NCBI GenBank assembly: GCA_014843695.1
Contig: CM026386.1
Span: 87,253,642 to 87,317,641, forward strand
Length of the DNA stretch: 64,000 nucleotides
DNA from: Archivesica marissinica
Lineage: Eukaryota > Mollusca > Bivalvia > Venerida > Vesicomyidae
Direction: 5' to 3'
Shown: positions 23,708-32,134 of the stretch, one piece after another
How the letters are laid out: each line of letters starts with the position of its first letter
Position numbering within the stretch: the stretch's first letter is position 1
Program-made: the position numbers and the translations under genes
The notes under the pieces: model-generated
Seen by the model: only the letters and a program-made list of their open reading frames with translations
What the model was told of the DNA's origin: nothing
Database searches by the model: none

Positions 23708-24079
23708 ATGTACCTCGCAGGGCAGGGCGGAAGCGGGAAGACGGAGTGGGCTGTGAAGACCTTCACTGGGCGCATGTTAGTTGTGCTTACTCCGGAGAAC
23801 GACAACGCCAATGATCACCGCAAAAACCCGCGACTCGGTCTAGAGGCTAGACGATTCACCGCTACCTGTGCATCGATCCCACGATACCGCGTCGTGTGTA
23901 TGATTGACGCTGCCGGAAAAAGATGCACGGCGTGCGGTACCGACCTCTTGCTCCAGGGCTACACGAAATGCCACGGACAGACCATTAGCATCGACCGCCT
24001 GGATGACAGCCAGGGTCATTACAAGTGGAACGTCCGGCTGACGTGCCTGTCCTGTAACCGCCGACACAAGCGTATGTAA
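23708..24079 (+). pseudogene. P-loop helicase start fused to an HNH endonuclease motif
   Basis: A 123-residue open frame starts MYLAGQGGSGKTEWAVKTF, a Walker A motif (GxGGSGKT) followed by VVLTPENDNAND, typical of SF1 helicases. It then passes abruptly into a zinc/HNH module: CTACGTD, SIDRLDDSQGHYKWNVRLTC and CNRRHKRM (two CxxC pairs with Asp, His and Asn-x-x-His). Helicase motifs II-VI are absent, so a deletion probably joined the helicase N-terminus to an HNH domain. The P-loop lies just downstream of the polymerase motifs, suggesting a polymerase-helicase fusion or adjacent gene, which is unusual for classical Polintons. Confidence 0.7.
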
Positions 24080-24443
24080 TTACGAAGAACCGGACTTCCC
24101 TGACGATGGGAGCCAGTTCTGGTGAGATGTTAGACAGGTCTCAACTGCGCCCTGGTAAGGCCATGTTTGGAGAACTGGGTGTAGTATAATATCGGCTGGC
24201 CTGGCTCAGTCACACGCCGAAGGATGGGGAAGGGTTTGTGTGTCCACCACGGATCAGTTGCGCGGAGTCTTCCTCGTTCGTTGCAATATAGACCATCATC
24301 CCGACTGGTAGCAGAATCTCGACGGGGATTTTCCGGCCCAGTGGGGGGACCCGGGCCATCTGTATGGCATCTGCCGGGGTGGTTCCCGTGAGGCGCGTCT
24401 TGGTGGCGTTAATATCTGCCACGACCGCCGGTAGAGCAGCGAC
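24080..24443. other. Viral-type spacer between convergent genes
   Basis: GC-rich remainder between the + strand replication gene and the - strand integrase. A minus frame at 24210-24422 (ADINATKTRLTGTTPADAIQ and on) is in a position to be the C-terminal extension of the integrase, perhaps a chromodomain or tail region, but has no recognised motif. Confidence 0.45.
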
Positions 24444-24899
24444 CTACTCCCGGTTGTCATTGCCAGTTGTTATCTCCTTCTGGTATTGGGCCCGGAAGAG
24501 TATCTGGGCCAGCCACCGGTGGAATGACTCTACGAAGGCCTGGCTGCGATGGTGCCCTGGTTGAGCCCGCCGAATTGTCACTCCGTGCTTTTGGAGCATG
24601 GTGGTGACTTCCCCCTTGAACACGGCCCCGTCGTCGACCATCATGGTGGTTGGCCATTAGAGAGGGGTTGATCCTCCGTAGATGTCGTTTAGTTGTCGTG
24701 CGACACCGGCGGCGGTTTTGATCCGTAGTGGCCTCGCCGCCTTGAATCGGCTGGCAACGTCCATTAAGCAGAGGGCGTACTTGAACCCTCGATCATTCGG
24801 GAGAAAGAGGAGATCGGCCTGGTGGATCCGATTCGGGGTTGTTTCTGAGAAATGCGCGTATACGGGCGGAGGGGGAACTGCTTGGGTATAACGGCCCAC
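24444..24899 (-). pseudogene. Retroviral-type (rve) DDE integrase of Polinton
   Basis: Read right to left, frame 24657-24899 has HQADLLFLPNDRGFKYALCL, containing the first catalytic Asp, then VASRFKAARPL. Frame 24444-24644 has VDDGAVFKGEVTTML, containing the second Asp, and QAFVESFHRWLAQ, containing the catalytic Glu. An in-frame TAA separates the two halves near 24657. D, D and E are all retained. Upstream zinc-binding HHCC residues are not visible. The protein would insert the element into host DNA; Polinton integrases usually give 6-bp target duplications. Confidence 0.85.
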
Positions 24900-25038
24900 A
24901 TTTCCTCACTCTAGCGAGAGAGGCTGAACCCCTGGGTGGCTTCGTATGGAGCCCGACGACACCATGGAAGCCGCCCCCTTGAGTAATAGATAGACATCAG
25001 AAAGGCGTCGAGCTGGGCGTCGAATATTACGGGCATCC
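24900..25038. other. Integrase upstream segment
   Basis: Probably the lost N-terminal part of the integrase. No readable domain. Confidence 0.3.
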
Positions 25039-25344
25039 TTAGTCCGCCATGTATTCCAGCAGCCCGATTAACCTCGCACAGTCCTCTGGCAGCTGCTGAT
25101 GTGCCATCATTGTCTCTCGCAGGTTGATTGACCCTGCGAGCACTCTATTAGCACATACTTTCATGGATGCTTCATCTTCTCGCCATAGTTCAAGAGAAAT
25201 GCGAGCCACGGCGATCATGGTATGCGCCAGCGGCCCAGGGAGTTTATGCTTTTTGGCGGAATATCCCACCTCCAGCATGGCGAAGTACAGCTCTTCAGGC
25301 AAACCAATATTTACCGCTATATATGAGCGGTAAAAAATGGACAC
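25039..25344 (-). CDS. Unidentified Polinton protein, 101 aa
   Basis: Open minus-strand frame, MSIFYRSYIA to GLLEYMAD. Largely helical-looking, with Leu, Ala and Glu throughout, no transmembrane segment and no catalytic motif. Codon composition matches the viral block. It is in tandem with the next minus-strand frames. No family recognised. Confidence 0.6.
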   Translation of the reverse strand: MSIFYRSYIAVNIGLPEELYFAMLEVGYSAKKHKLPGPLAHTMIAVARISLELWREDEASMKVCANRVLAGSINLRETMMAHQQLPEDCARLIGLLEYMAD

Positions 25345-25475
25345 AAATTAAACCCACCTCACCACTAAGGTCGTGTCGGCACTAAGGCCCAAACGCCTTC
25401 CAGCGATGACAGTCAGTTCGGATAACTTGGTGAGTTTATTAGCGACGAACCCCGTGGCGGCCATCCCTATGACAA

Positions 25476-25856
25476 CTATGGCGATCTCGTGGTCTTTTTG
25501 GTCACTTTCGGCACGTAGAAGTCAGAGAGTTGGGGTTCGGGCCCCAAGGGATCGAGGTTATGCAGTTTGACCTGGCCAAACACTTGGGCGTACTCGCGGA
25601 TCGCCGTGCCGACGTCGTGAAAGGTCTGAACTGCGTGGTTCTGCCGATGGAGCTCCTCATTGATCCAATTAAGGCGCTCAGCCCGTTTTTGGGACCATGC
25701 TGACTGCTCGGCCTGGAACTGTTCTTCAGCTTTGTCGTGTCGTGTACCGTCCCCGTCAACACCTGTGTTTCGCAGCGTCGAGAAGAGGAAGTTGCTACCG
25801 CTGAAGGCCAGGGCGTTGACCAAGGCACCCCAAACTAACACTGCGATCGAGGCCAT
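25476..25856 (-). CDS. Conserved Polinton small protein with hydrophobic N-terminus, 126 aa
   Basis: Starts MASIAVLVWGALVNALAFSG, a hydrophobic signal-anchor-like N-terminus. A charged helical region follows with the signature KRAERLNWINEELHRQNHAV and a C-terminal DPLGPEPQLSDFYVP. I recognise this architecture (hydrophobic NALAFSG, then RLxWINEEL, then LSDFY) from Polinton-type elements of cnidarians and molluscs, where its role is not established. The frame is intact, in contrast to its neighbours. A virion-membrane or assembly role is only inference. Confidence 0.75.
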   Translation of the reverse strand: MASIAVLVWGALVNALAFSGSNFLFSTLRNTGVDGDGTRHDKAEEQFQAEQSAWSQKRAERLNWINEELHRQNHAVQTFHDVGTAIREYAQVFGQVKLHNLDPLGPEPQLSDFYVPKVTKKTTRSP

Positions 25857-25877
25857 CGTTTGAATTGTTATATACGT

Positions 25878-26108
25878 CTACTTCATGATATCTGCAGGTA
25901 TGATCCCTTGTTTAATTAGCATGTCTTTCGTGGCCATGGCCAGGCCCACATCAAGAACTACTATACCGACATCATAACCATTGAAGTCCAGCTTGGGCGT
26001 AGTTGCTTTGAAGGCCATCTAACCCAGCCGTACGTAACCCACAGCCAGGCCAGATACCACAGCCGAATGATATGCCACATTGGCCAGCATTTGTCCGTCA
26101 GTAGACAT
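25878..26108 (-). pseudogene. Small conserved Polinton membrane protein with one stop
   Basis: Starts MSTDGQMLANVAYHSAVV at 26108, runs through a hydrophobic stretch, and is interrupted by TAG at 26019-26021. The same frame resumes with KLDFNGYDVGIVVLDVGLAM and ends at a TAG at 25878-25880 after GIIPADIMK. Total about 76 codons. Two hydrophobic segments suggest a small membrane protein. Its start overlaps the end of the next upstream gene by about 11 bp. The role is unknown. Confidence 0.68.
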
Positions 26109-26748
26109 TGTTGAGTTGTTTTTCTACGCGCGAGTGTTGCATATAGAACGGGTCAAGGGATGTCTTTAAATTGACCGCGGGTATCGCAGCCGCTGTCGGA
26201 ACGAGAGTTCCAGTGCTAGCTCGGGTGGGCATAGGTTTATGCGTTAACGACTCCCGCCTACTTTTCACAACAACCCATAAGGCGCATGCAACACCAAGAC
26301 CGCAAACGGTCCACGGGGTCCAGTCGCGGTTCCCGCTGCCGCTCACAGTCGTTCCGACCGCTGCTGCTACACTGGTCCCAGTGTGCTGCGGTTCCGGCGT
26401 CGGGATGGCAACCGTCTGTTCTCCAGCATATCCCTGTTCTGCCGGGGCGCGAGAGACTGGTGTCGGGACGACCGCAGTTGAGGGTTTGCGATTCTCGAGT
26501 TCCTCTGCGGGAACCGCTTTTTGCAACGCGGCTTTGGCATCTCTGAGCTCGGCACGTGTTTTATCTTCCTTGGCCTTCCGAGCCGCAGCCCCTGCCCGTC
26601 CCGCCACTTGTTTTTTAGGATTCTTCCGTTGTGCTGTTTCTGTCGTCCCGACTGACGCTGCCAGGGCAGGCGCCGTCTCGGCCGCTGGTGTTTTCAGCTT
26701 CGCTGCCACGACATGATATGTCACTCTCTCCAGCTCCGGTGTAGACAT
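26098..26748 (-). CDS. Polinton protein with basic Ala-rich region and one TM helix, 216 aa
   Basis: Residues about 35-90 are Lys/Arg/Ala-rich and probably coiled (RKAKEDKTRAELRDAKAAL). A Pro/Thr/Ser-rich linker follows, then a hydrophobic helix at about 145-162 (TVCGLGVACALWVVV) ahead of KSRRE. No catalytic motif. The layout (a soluble basic segment, a TM and a short tail) would suit a membrane-anchored virion protein, but that is inference. The frame is intact. Confidence 0.65.
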   Translation of the reverse strand: MSTPELERVTYHVVAAKLKTPAAETAPALAASVGTTETAQRKNPKKQVAGRAGAAARKAKEDKTRAELRDAKAALQKAVPAEELENRKPSTAVVPTPVSRAPAEQGYAGEQTVAIPTPEPQHTGTSVAAAVGTTVSGSGNRDWTPWTVCGLGVACALWVVVKSRRESLTHKPMPTRASTGTLVPTAAAIPAVNLKTSLDPFYMQHSRVEKQLNNVY

Positions 26749-26794
26749 AGTTAGCTGTTTCGTCAGCTAGGGTACGCGGACATACGTGTCCAAA

Positions 26795-27076
26795 TTAGCA
26801 ATGCTTGGCAGTGGTTAACGCCGCGGTGAGCGGTGCAAGGTACATGCCATACATGTGGTATAGCTCGCACGTGGCTCTGCTTAACGCATGGCTGAAGAAC
26901 GGGTCGGCTTCTAAATCGGCAACTGGTCTCCGTTGATTTTCTGGTTGTATGGGTAGAAACATACTTGCTGCTGCTGCGTAGAACTGAAGTGATGCGGTCC
27001 CTAAGGTGTTAGTCAACTCGGCCCCGAGCTTCGCTTCATAGCGCGCGTAGAGCCTCTCGACGTCATTGTCTGCCAT
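26795..27076 (-). CDS. Unidentified Polinton protein, 93 aa
   Basis: MADNDVERLYARYEAKLGAE through SMFLPIQPENQ to LTAALTTAKHC. Mixed helical protein with no TM and no recognised motif. Same strand as and close to its neighbours (46-62 bp spacers), so probably co-expressed with them. Confidence 0.58.
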   Translation of the reverse strand: MADNDVERLYARYEAKLGAELTNTLGTASLQFYAAAASMFLPIQPENQRRPVADLEADPFFSHALSRATCELYHMYGMYLAPLTAALTTAKHC

Positions 27077-27138
27077 ATTGTCAACCTGGTCGGCTGTGAG
27101 CTGTCGCCCTAGATAGTGTTTAGTCTGCCCCCCTGCGG

Positions 27139-27381
27139 CTAGTGCTGCAAGTCGTCTCCCGGCGTCTTTGCAGTCGTTCCGACTGCCACTGTTCCCGTCG
27201 TCCCATCAATCGGGGCGGGAACCGCGGTTCCGATATTCATCAACTGATCAAGAAGTTCGTCGCAGTTTATTTTTCTGAGTGCTATTCGTACCCACCTATT
27301 TAGTCTAAAATACTGCCACACACACCATCCCAGTGTGGCGAAAAATAGTATCTGGTTGATCGGTAGAATTGCTTCCCACAT
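27139..27381 (-). CDS. Small membrane protein, 80 aa
   Basis: A single hydrophobic helix near the N-terminus (INQILFFATLGWCVWQYF) is followed by a basic turn (RLNRWVRIALRK) and a Gly/Thr/Pro-rich tail. The beginning of this gene is contained in a 195-bp local duplication whose second copy overlaps the end of the packaging ATPase gene. Confidence 0.6.
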   Translation of the reverse strand: MWEAILPINQILFFATLGWCVWQYFRLNRWVRIALRKINCDELLDQLMNIGTAVPAPIDGTTGTVAVGTTAKTPGDDLQH

Positions 27382-27690
27382 GCTAAGCTCTGAATAGCAC
27401 TTATAAGCAGCTGGTTGGTCAGTCTTTAACAGCAGCTTGCTGTGTTTTGCTCCTGCAAGCGTCTGCCGTACTGTAGCTCGCTCTTCCTCTTTAGTCTAAC
27501 ATACTGCCATGCGCACCATCCCAGTGTGGCGAAAATTATGATCTGGTTGATCAGCAGAATTGCTTCCCACATGCTAAGCTGTGAATAGCACTTTATAAGC
27601 AGCTGGTTGGTCAGTCGTTAACAGCAGCTTGCTATGTTTTGTTCCTGCACGCGTCTGCCGTACCGTAGCTCGCTCTTCGTACGTTGGGAT
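27299..27690. repeat. 195-bp direct duplication inside the Polinton
   Basis: 27299-27493 and about 27494-27690 are near copies, including 'accatcccagtgtggcgaaa', 'gcttcccacatgctaagct' and 'gcagctggttggtcagtc'. The duplicated segment joins the 5' end of the small membrane gene to the 3' end of the ATPase gene, so each end exists twice. Confidence 0.9.
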
Positions 27691-28001
27691 GTAATTCTCT
27701 CGAAGGCACTCTTCGAAGGAGTAACGATCTTTGCAGTGAAAGACGCATTCCAGCGTGTCTGCTCGCAGAAATCCGTCAGAACTGAGTTGTATTACTGGGT
27801 TAACACCCAGACGCTTTGTAGAGCATGCCGTCCGCTGAATGCCAGCTCTGACAGCATGTTCTTCTTTTTAGTCATAGCTGTCTTGGCCGAGCAGTCGTCA
27901 ATCACGTACAGGGTGGGCTCACCCTGAAACATGGTGTAGAAGACCCGCAGCCAGGTATGTAACTTTTCACAGGGGTCTAGTATGTAGACCTCGGGGTCCA
28001 T
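27574..28001 (-). pseudogene. A32-type DNA-packaging ATPase, N-terminus deleted
   Basis: Frame 27792-28001 has a Walker B strand TLYVIDDCSAKTAM, followed by KKKNMLSELAFSGRHA and SVWVLTQ, the sensor region characteristic of FtsK/HerA-type A32 packaging ATPases of Polintons and large DNA viruses. Directly after it is an in-frame TAA (27789-27791), then a frameshift. The C-terminal part (FHCKDRYSFEECLREN) continues in another frame to a stop at 27574-27576. Walker A and the N-terminal half are missing: sequence runs straight into the neighbouring capsid-like gene, showing a deletion. The protein would pump DNA into capsids in an intact relative; here it cannot. Confidence 0.85.
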
Positions 28002-28471
28002 CCATATATGACGTGTTCAGCTGCCTCAGGTGCACTTGGAGGGTTTTAGTAATGGTGAAGCTTACGGCTTTATCTCCGTTATACGAACCGGGATCGAGCC
28101 AACCTTTATTGGCGTCATACACTTTAAAGATACCGAGTATTTTGCACATACCGGGACTCATAGTTATTTTTTCGCGCTTGATAGTCAGGGTCACAAGTCC
28201 ATTGGCTTTACAAATTTCGATAAATTTCAGAAAATTCTGAGTCGATAATTGTTTGCAAGCAGCTATAACGCCATAACCCCTGTGGTAACTTTACCGCGAC
28301 CACAGTACCGTCCCTCTCGTGCCCGAACCCATCACCGTCATTCATATTATACCAACCGACCGTACTTGTTATTGATCTGACGCCAACGCGTAGATCCCCA
28401 CCACGGTTATCAATATATTGTTGGAGGCTTGTGGCCTCGCCCCTTTGAGCATCGGTGATTGTTTGAAACAT
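27967..28471 (-). pseudogene. Candidate Polinton minor capsid (penton-like) protein, broken
   Basis: Frame 28208-28471 starts MFQTITDAQRGEATSLQQYI and continues VRSITSTVGWYN. Frame 27967-28194 carries GWLDPGSYNGDKAVSFTIT and LQVHLRQLNTSY, which I take to be the later part of the same beta-rich protein after a frameshift near 28200. The C-terminus is cut by the deletion joining it to the ATPase. I recognise the order of these segments from invertebrate Polintons. Assignment as the penton-like minor capsid protein rests on position next to the ATPase and on beta-rich character, and needs structure comparison. Confidence 0.55.
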
Positions 28472-28573
28472 AGTTATAATACAATATAGCTAATACTTTA
28501 AATAGAGCTTTCGGCTATAATCCTTCGGTTACTTATAACACCGACGGTGTATATAAGCGTCAGCTTGCGGCCA
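28472..28573. promoter_or_regulatory. Divergent promoter region of the Polinton
   Basis: A 102-bp AT-richer gap lies between the starts of a minus-strand gene (28471) and a plus-strand gene (28574). A TATA-like 'gtatataagcg' sits about 25 bp before the plus-strand ATG. On the minus side there is 'tatagctaatac'. Geometry fits a shared bidirectional late promoter. Confidence 0.45.
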
Positions 28574-29492
28574 TGAACCTAACCACCCTGATGATCACGG
28601 TCGGCCCGAACGAGGTCTTCACACCGAGGTTACGGATATCTGGCGAAAATACAGGCTACCTCCTGTCAAGGCGTACACCGTGATGCAGGCTTGGAACAAC
28701 ACACCGATGCAATGCTAGCAGTATATGCTTAATTTCGCCATCTGGTGCGCCACCACAGGCTGCGGTGTGTCTTTCAATGATCATCTTATGGGCGAAACAG
28801 AGCCACTGATGCAGTCGGTTCTCCTGTTGAGACCCGGCGAAAATGGCATTCGGGTCAGAGGTCTCTAGCGGGCGTCACTGTGGTGTTTCAACCTGCGAAG
28901 GGCTGCCGCCAAAATAGGCTCATATTGATCATATTCTGCAGAATCTGGGCGTAGACGCCGCCTGAAGCACATTTGTGCTAGATAATTCAAACGGTGTTTC
29001 CCGCCTGAATGACTCTATCCGGACCTATGTTTGGACCAGTCACTCCCGCATCATAGTAGTTGGCACGGCAGTAGACGCACAGAAGCGAATGTTGAGGACC
29101 CATAAACTCCCCGGTGGACATCCCATCGGCAATCATGTGGTACCAAGACGTTCTTCAGTATGCGAAGATCCAGGTAGATTTCGTCTTCGGCCACAGCCTC
29201 TACATGGCCCCGAGCGACATGTTGCTGCGAATCGGTCATTAGGCCGGATACAACAATGAAATCGTGATAGCTAGCTCCAACCTGTCCTTATGGTCGCAAT
29301 GACGATGTCAACGGGGAGGCTGACATATCAACAACTCACAGAAGCTTCTCCGCCGGCCCGCTACATAAACAGATTGCCAAGTCGGCGGCAGCGGTTCCCA
29401 CGGGAACGGCTGATAGGCATGAAGATGAGAAAAAGGCGCTAATTGTGGTTGGCGCCATCGCAGGGCTGGCAATTATTTGGCTATCACCATAG
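28574..29492 (+). pseudogene. Decayed virion-type gene with C-terminal TM helix
   Basis: Begins MNLTTLMITVGPNEVFTPRL. Successive frames then continue the coding: VTDIWRKYRLPPVKAYTVMQ (stop soon after), YMLNFAIWCATTGCGV, SRLNDSIRTYVWTSHSR (28975 frame), VDFVFGHSLYMAPSDMLLRI and GYNNEIVIASS. A last frame ends KKALIVVGAIAGLAIIWLSP before TAG at 29490-29492. At least four frameshifts and three stops break it. The order of blocks is one I associate with invertebrate Polintons. Its central, divergently transcribed position suggests a capsid or virion-surface gene; the major capsid protein is a candidate but a jelly-roll fold cannot be shown here. Confidence 0.5.
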
Positions 29493-29790
29493 GCCTGGCT
29501 GCAACATACAGTAGCCCACCAACGGCCAGTGCCCATATATTTTCTTAGAGCCACCCCACCGTCTTGCTCAAGAAGGTGAGGAGCCAGGAGACAATGTTAC
29601 CGATAATGCCAGGAAGTGCTGACGCAGCCTTTCCGGCGAGTTTTGCCAGTACCCTACCCAGAGCTTTCAACGTCTTTTTGGCCCACTCCCTGACGCCCCC
29701 CTTAGCGGGTCCCGCTGCAGCCGCTGCAGCGGCACAACCGCCTGTACGAGCCAACACAGGCGTAGTCACAATAAGCCCGAGGGCAGTCAT
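29473..29790 (-). pseudogene. Two-helix membrane protein of Polinton, one internal stop
   Basis: Starts MTALGLIVTTPVLARTGG; an Ala-rich stretch follows, then the amphipathic/hydrophobic run VLAKLAGKAASALPGIIGNI and VSWLLTFLSKTVGWL, then TAA. The same frame continues with ENIWALAVGGLLYVAARPM and ends at TAA (29473-29475). The motif around ALPGIIG-x-I-x-SWLL, followed by WAL and a second hydrophobic helix, recurs in Polinton-like elements of marine invertebrates as I recall. Probably a virion-membrane or minor capsid component. It converges with the + strand gene, overlapping its stop by about 20 bp. Confidence 0.68.
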
Positions 29791-29798
29791 AATGCTTA

Positions 29799-30077
29799 CT
29801 AGTGTGACGCCCTGCTCTCTGAATAACGTGTAAGACGCTCGCCGAGAGTGGTGTCCTCATGGAGGACCCGTGATATAGTTTCGTGGACCTGATTGATTTG
29901 TGTACGGAGCGCCTCCCGGTTGGCAGAGGCGGCCTCCAAGCAGGCTGCTCTTTCATCTTGCAACCCCTGCAGACGTTCAGTGATCAGCCGGTTATCGTGT
30001 TGTGTGTCGGCTTCGGCTAGATTTCTTTTGTCTAGCGCGATATGTTCATCAAGTTTTATTAAACCCGCGAAGTTCAC
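29799..30077 (-). CDS. Coiled-coil protein, 92 aa
   Basis: Almost entirely charged helix: LDEHIALDKRNLAEAD, RLQGLQDERAACLEAAS and EALRTQINQVHETI have heptad-like spacing. Its start overlaps the end of the upstream minus-strand gene by 29 bp, a compact viral arrangement. No family assigned. Confidence 0.65.
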   Translation of the reverse strand: MNFAGLIKLDEHIALDKRNLAEADTQHDNRLITERLQGLQDERAACLEAASANREALRTQINQVHETISRVLHEDTTLGERLTRYSESRASH

Positions 30078-30735
30078 GAAGGTGTAACGGTGGATCCATT
30101 GTGCTGAGTCTGTCTTCTATCTGATTATCGGTTAACGTCGCATCCACTGTGTTAATAGCATCGGTGGTGGCTTGTGGGATCTCACTGAGCTTAATTGTTT
30201 CTATTGTGGCTGCTGATACACCTAGCTCAGTGTTAGTTGCATTGAGTGTCTCTACTGCCTGGGCGGGCATTTCATCTTTCAGCTCCGGGAGCACTCCCAG
30301 CGCTCGAGCAAGTTGTACTCCATATCGCTTCAGAGAAGAAGCACTGAGAAACTTGCCCGGCGTTTTCTGGAACGTCAGCAACTCCCAGGCCTTCCCCCAC
30401 TTTACCCAGAGATCCCCTTTTGTCGTGCTGCGGAACTCCAATGCGGCCTGGATTCCTTCTTTGGACACCGTACTCTCCCACTTCCTCACTATGCACTCCG
30501 TTTCCCCGGGAGGCGCCAGCTCATCCCTAGTAATCCCCGCAGGAATCTCAGCGCCGCTCGCCCATGACGGGGCGGCGGGTGGGGCCTCCCAAATATCCTC
30601 GACTTCCGCCGTCGTATCGTCCAAGAAGGACATTTCCTCCTCATGTTCGGCGCTGTTATCATTTTGTCCGGCGGACGTAAACTCATTCATACCAATGTCT
30701 GCCATCGTATTGAAGGCTACCGCATTTGGGTTCAA
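30049..30735 (-). CDS. Acidic Polinton protein, up to 228 aa
   Basis: An acidic N-terminal third (NSAEHEEEMSFLDDTTAEVE) leads to a Trp-containing domain with WESTVSKEGIQAALEF and LWVKWGKAWELLTFQKTPGK, then a Thr/Ala-rich C-terminus. The start is uncertain: Met at 30735 or the internal MADIGMNEF. The frame may also extend into the N gap. No catalytic motif. The intact frame supports relatively recent decay of the element. Confidence 0.62.
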   Translation of the reverse strand: MNPNAVAFNTMADIGMNEFTSAGQNDNSAEHEEEMSFLDDTTAEVEDIWEAPPAAPSWASGAEIPAGITRDELAPPGETECIVRKWESTVSKEGIQAALEFRSTTKGDLWVKWGKAWELLTFQKTPGKFLSASSLKRYGVQLARALGVLPELKDEMPAQAVETLNATNTELGVSAATIETIKLSEIPQATTDAINTVDATLTDNQIEDRLSTMDPPLHLRELRGFNKT

Positions 30736-30749
30736 TACAGTAATGGCTT

Positions 30750-31749
30750 NNNNNNNNNNNNNNNNNNNNNNNNNNNNNNNNNNNNNNNNNNNNNNNNNNN
30801 NNNNNNNNNNNNNNNNNNNNNNNNNNNNNNNNNNNNNNNNNNNNNNNNNNNNNNNNNNNNNNNNNNNNNNNNNNNNNNNNNNNNNNNNNNNNNNNNNNNN
30901 NNNNNNNNNNNNNNNNNNNNNNNNNNNNNNNNNNNNNNNNNNNNNNNNNNNNNNNNNNNNNNNNNNNNNNNNNNNNNNNNNNNNNNNNNNNNNNNNNNNN
31001 NNNNNNNNNNNNNNNNNNNNNNNNNNNNNNNNNNNNNNNNNNNNNNNNNNNNNNNNNNNNNNNNNNNNNNNNNNNNNNNNNNNNNNNNNNNNNNNNNNNN
31101 NNNNNNNNNNNNNNNNNNNNNNNNNNNNNNNNNNNNNNNNNNNNNNNNNNNNNNNNNNNNNNNNNNNNNNNNNNNNNNNNNNNNNNNNNNNNNNNNNNNN
31201 NNNNNNNNNNNNNNNNNNNNNNNNNNNNNNNNNNNNNNNNNNNNNNNNNNNNNNNNNNNNNNNNNNNNNNNNNNNNNNNNNNNNNNNNNNNNNNNNNNNN
31301 NNNNNNNNNNNNNNNNNNNNNNNNNNNNNNNNNNNNNNNNNNNNNNNNNNNNNNNNNNNNNNNNNNNNNNNNNNNNNNNNNNNNNNNNNNNNNNNNNNNN
31401 NNNNNNNNNNNNNNNNNNNNNNNNNNNNNNNNNNNNNNNNNNNNNNNNNNNNNNNNNNNNNNNNNNNNNNNNNNNNNNNNNNNNNNNNNNNNNNNNNNNN
31501 NNNNNNNNNNNNNNNNNNNNNNNNNNNNNNNNNNNNNNNNNNNNNNNNNNNNNNNNNNNNNNNNNNNNNNNNNNNNNNNNNNNNNNNNNNNNNNNNNNNN
31601 NNNNNNNNNNNNNNNNNNNNNNNNNNNNNNNNNNNNNNNNNNNNNNNNNNNNNNNNNNNNNNNNNNNNNNNNNNNNNNNNNNNNNNNNNNNNNNNNNNNN
31701 NNNNNNNNNNNNNNNNNNNNNNNNNNNNNNNNNNNNNNNNNNNNNNNNN
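30750..31749. other. Assembly gap (1000 N)
   Basis: Exactly 1000 N, probably a placeholder of unknown true length. It removes the right end of the Polinton and the possible 5' end of Ig gene copy 2. Confidence 0.99.
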
Positions 31750-32134
31750 TACTCAGCGTCCGAGAGTCAATCATTTGGATTCGCTTCCTAAACAGACTTA
31801 CAATACGATGTGTAGTGTTAATAACCCGCCGCTCCGAATTAGTAGTGTTGATAGCTGGAGGATTGTCAGTGTCGCTTGAATACAGACATTATGTTTATGA
31901 CGCCATGTTGTTTATTCTATTGGCAGCGCGTAAGAAAATATAAATACAGTATTCCGATATGTTTGGACAGTGGTCATTTACATACTTCATTAATTATTAC
32001 AAAAGTGAAATACTACAAAGGAAAAAATAAACTGGTAGAAAATACCAAATATATCTAATGTTGTTATTACCACTCTGTTGTACAATTTATATTTATTATT
32101 ATAATACTTTATATGTTTTATATTCTTTTTACAG

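Larger units (their letters stand above)
21661..30749. mobile_element. Decaying Polinton/Maverick-like viral element, right end in gap
   Basis: A 9.1-kb block is clearly GC-richer than the surrounding DNA, lacks introns and encodes densely on both strands. Recognised parts, left to right: family-B DNA polymerase and P-loop helicase/HNH remains (+), retroviral-type DDE integrase (-), several small conserved proteins (-), packaging ATPase (-), candidate minor capsid protein (-), candidate major virion gene (+), two-helix membrane protein (-), and two overlapping hydrophilic proteins (-). PolB, rve integrase and A32-type ATPase together define Polintons. Most genes have frameshifts or stops. Terminal inverted repeats were not identified: the left edge is near 21660 and the right end is lost in the N gap. 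Confidence 0.87.

Noticed and set aside
21661..30749. Bacterial contamination or a molluscan herpesvirus insertion as the source of the GC-rich block
   Set aside because: The combination of rve integrase, PolB remnant, A32-type ATPase and small membrane proteins fits Polintons, not bacteria. No herpesvirus-type gene set is visible.
30149..31879. Long open frames spanning the N gaps (also 61738-62892)
   Set aside because: They consist mostly of unknown bases and carry no information.
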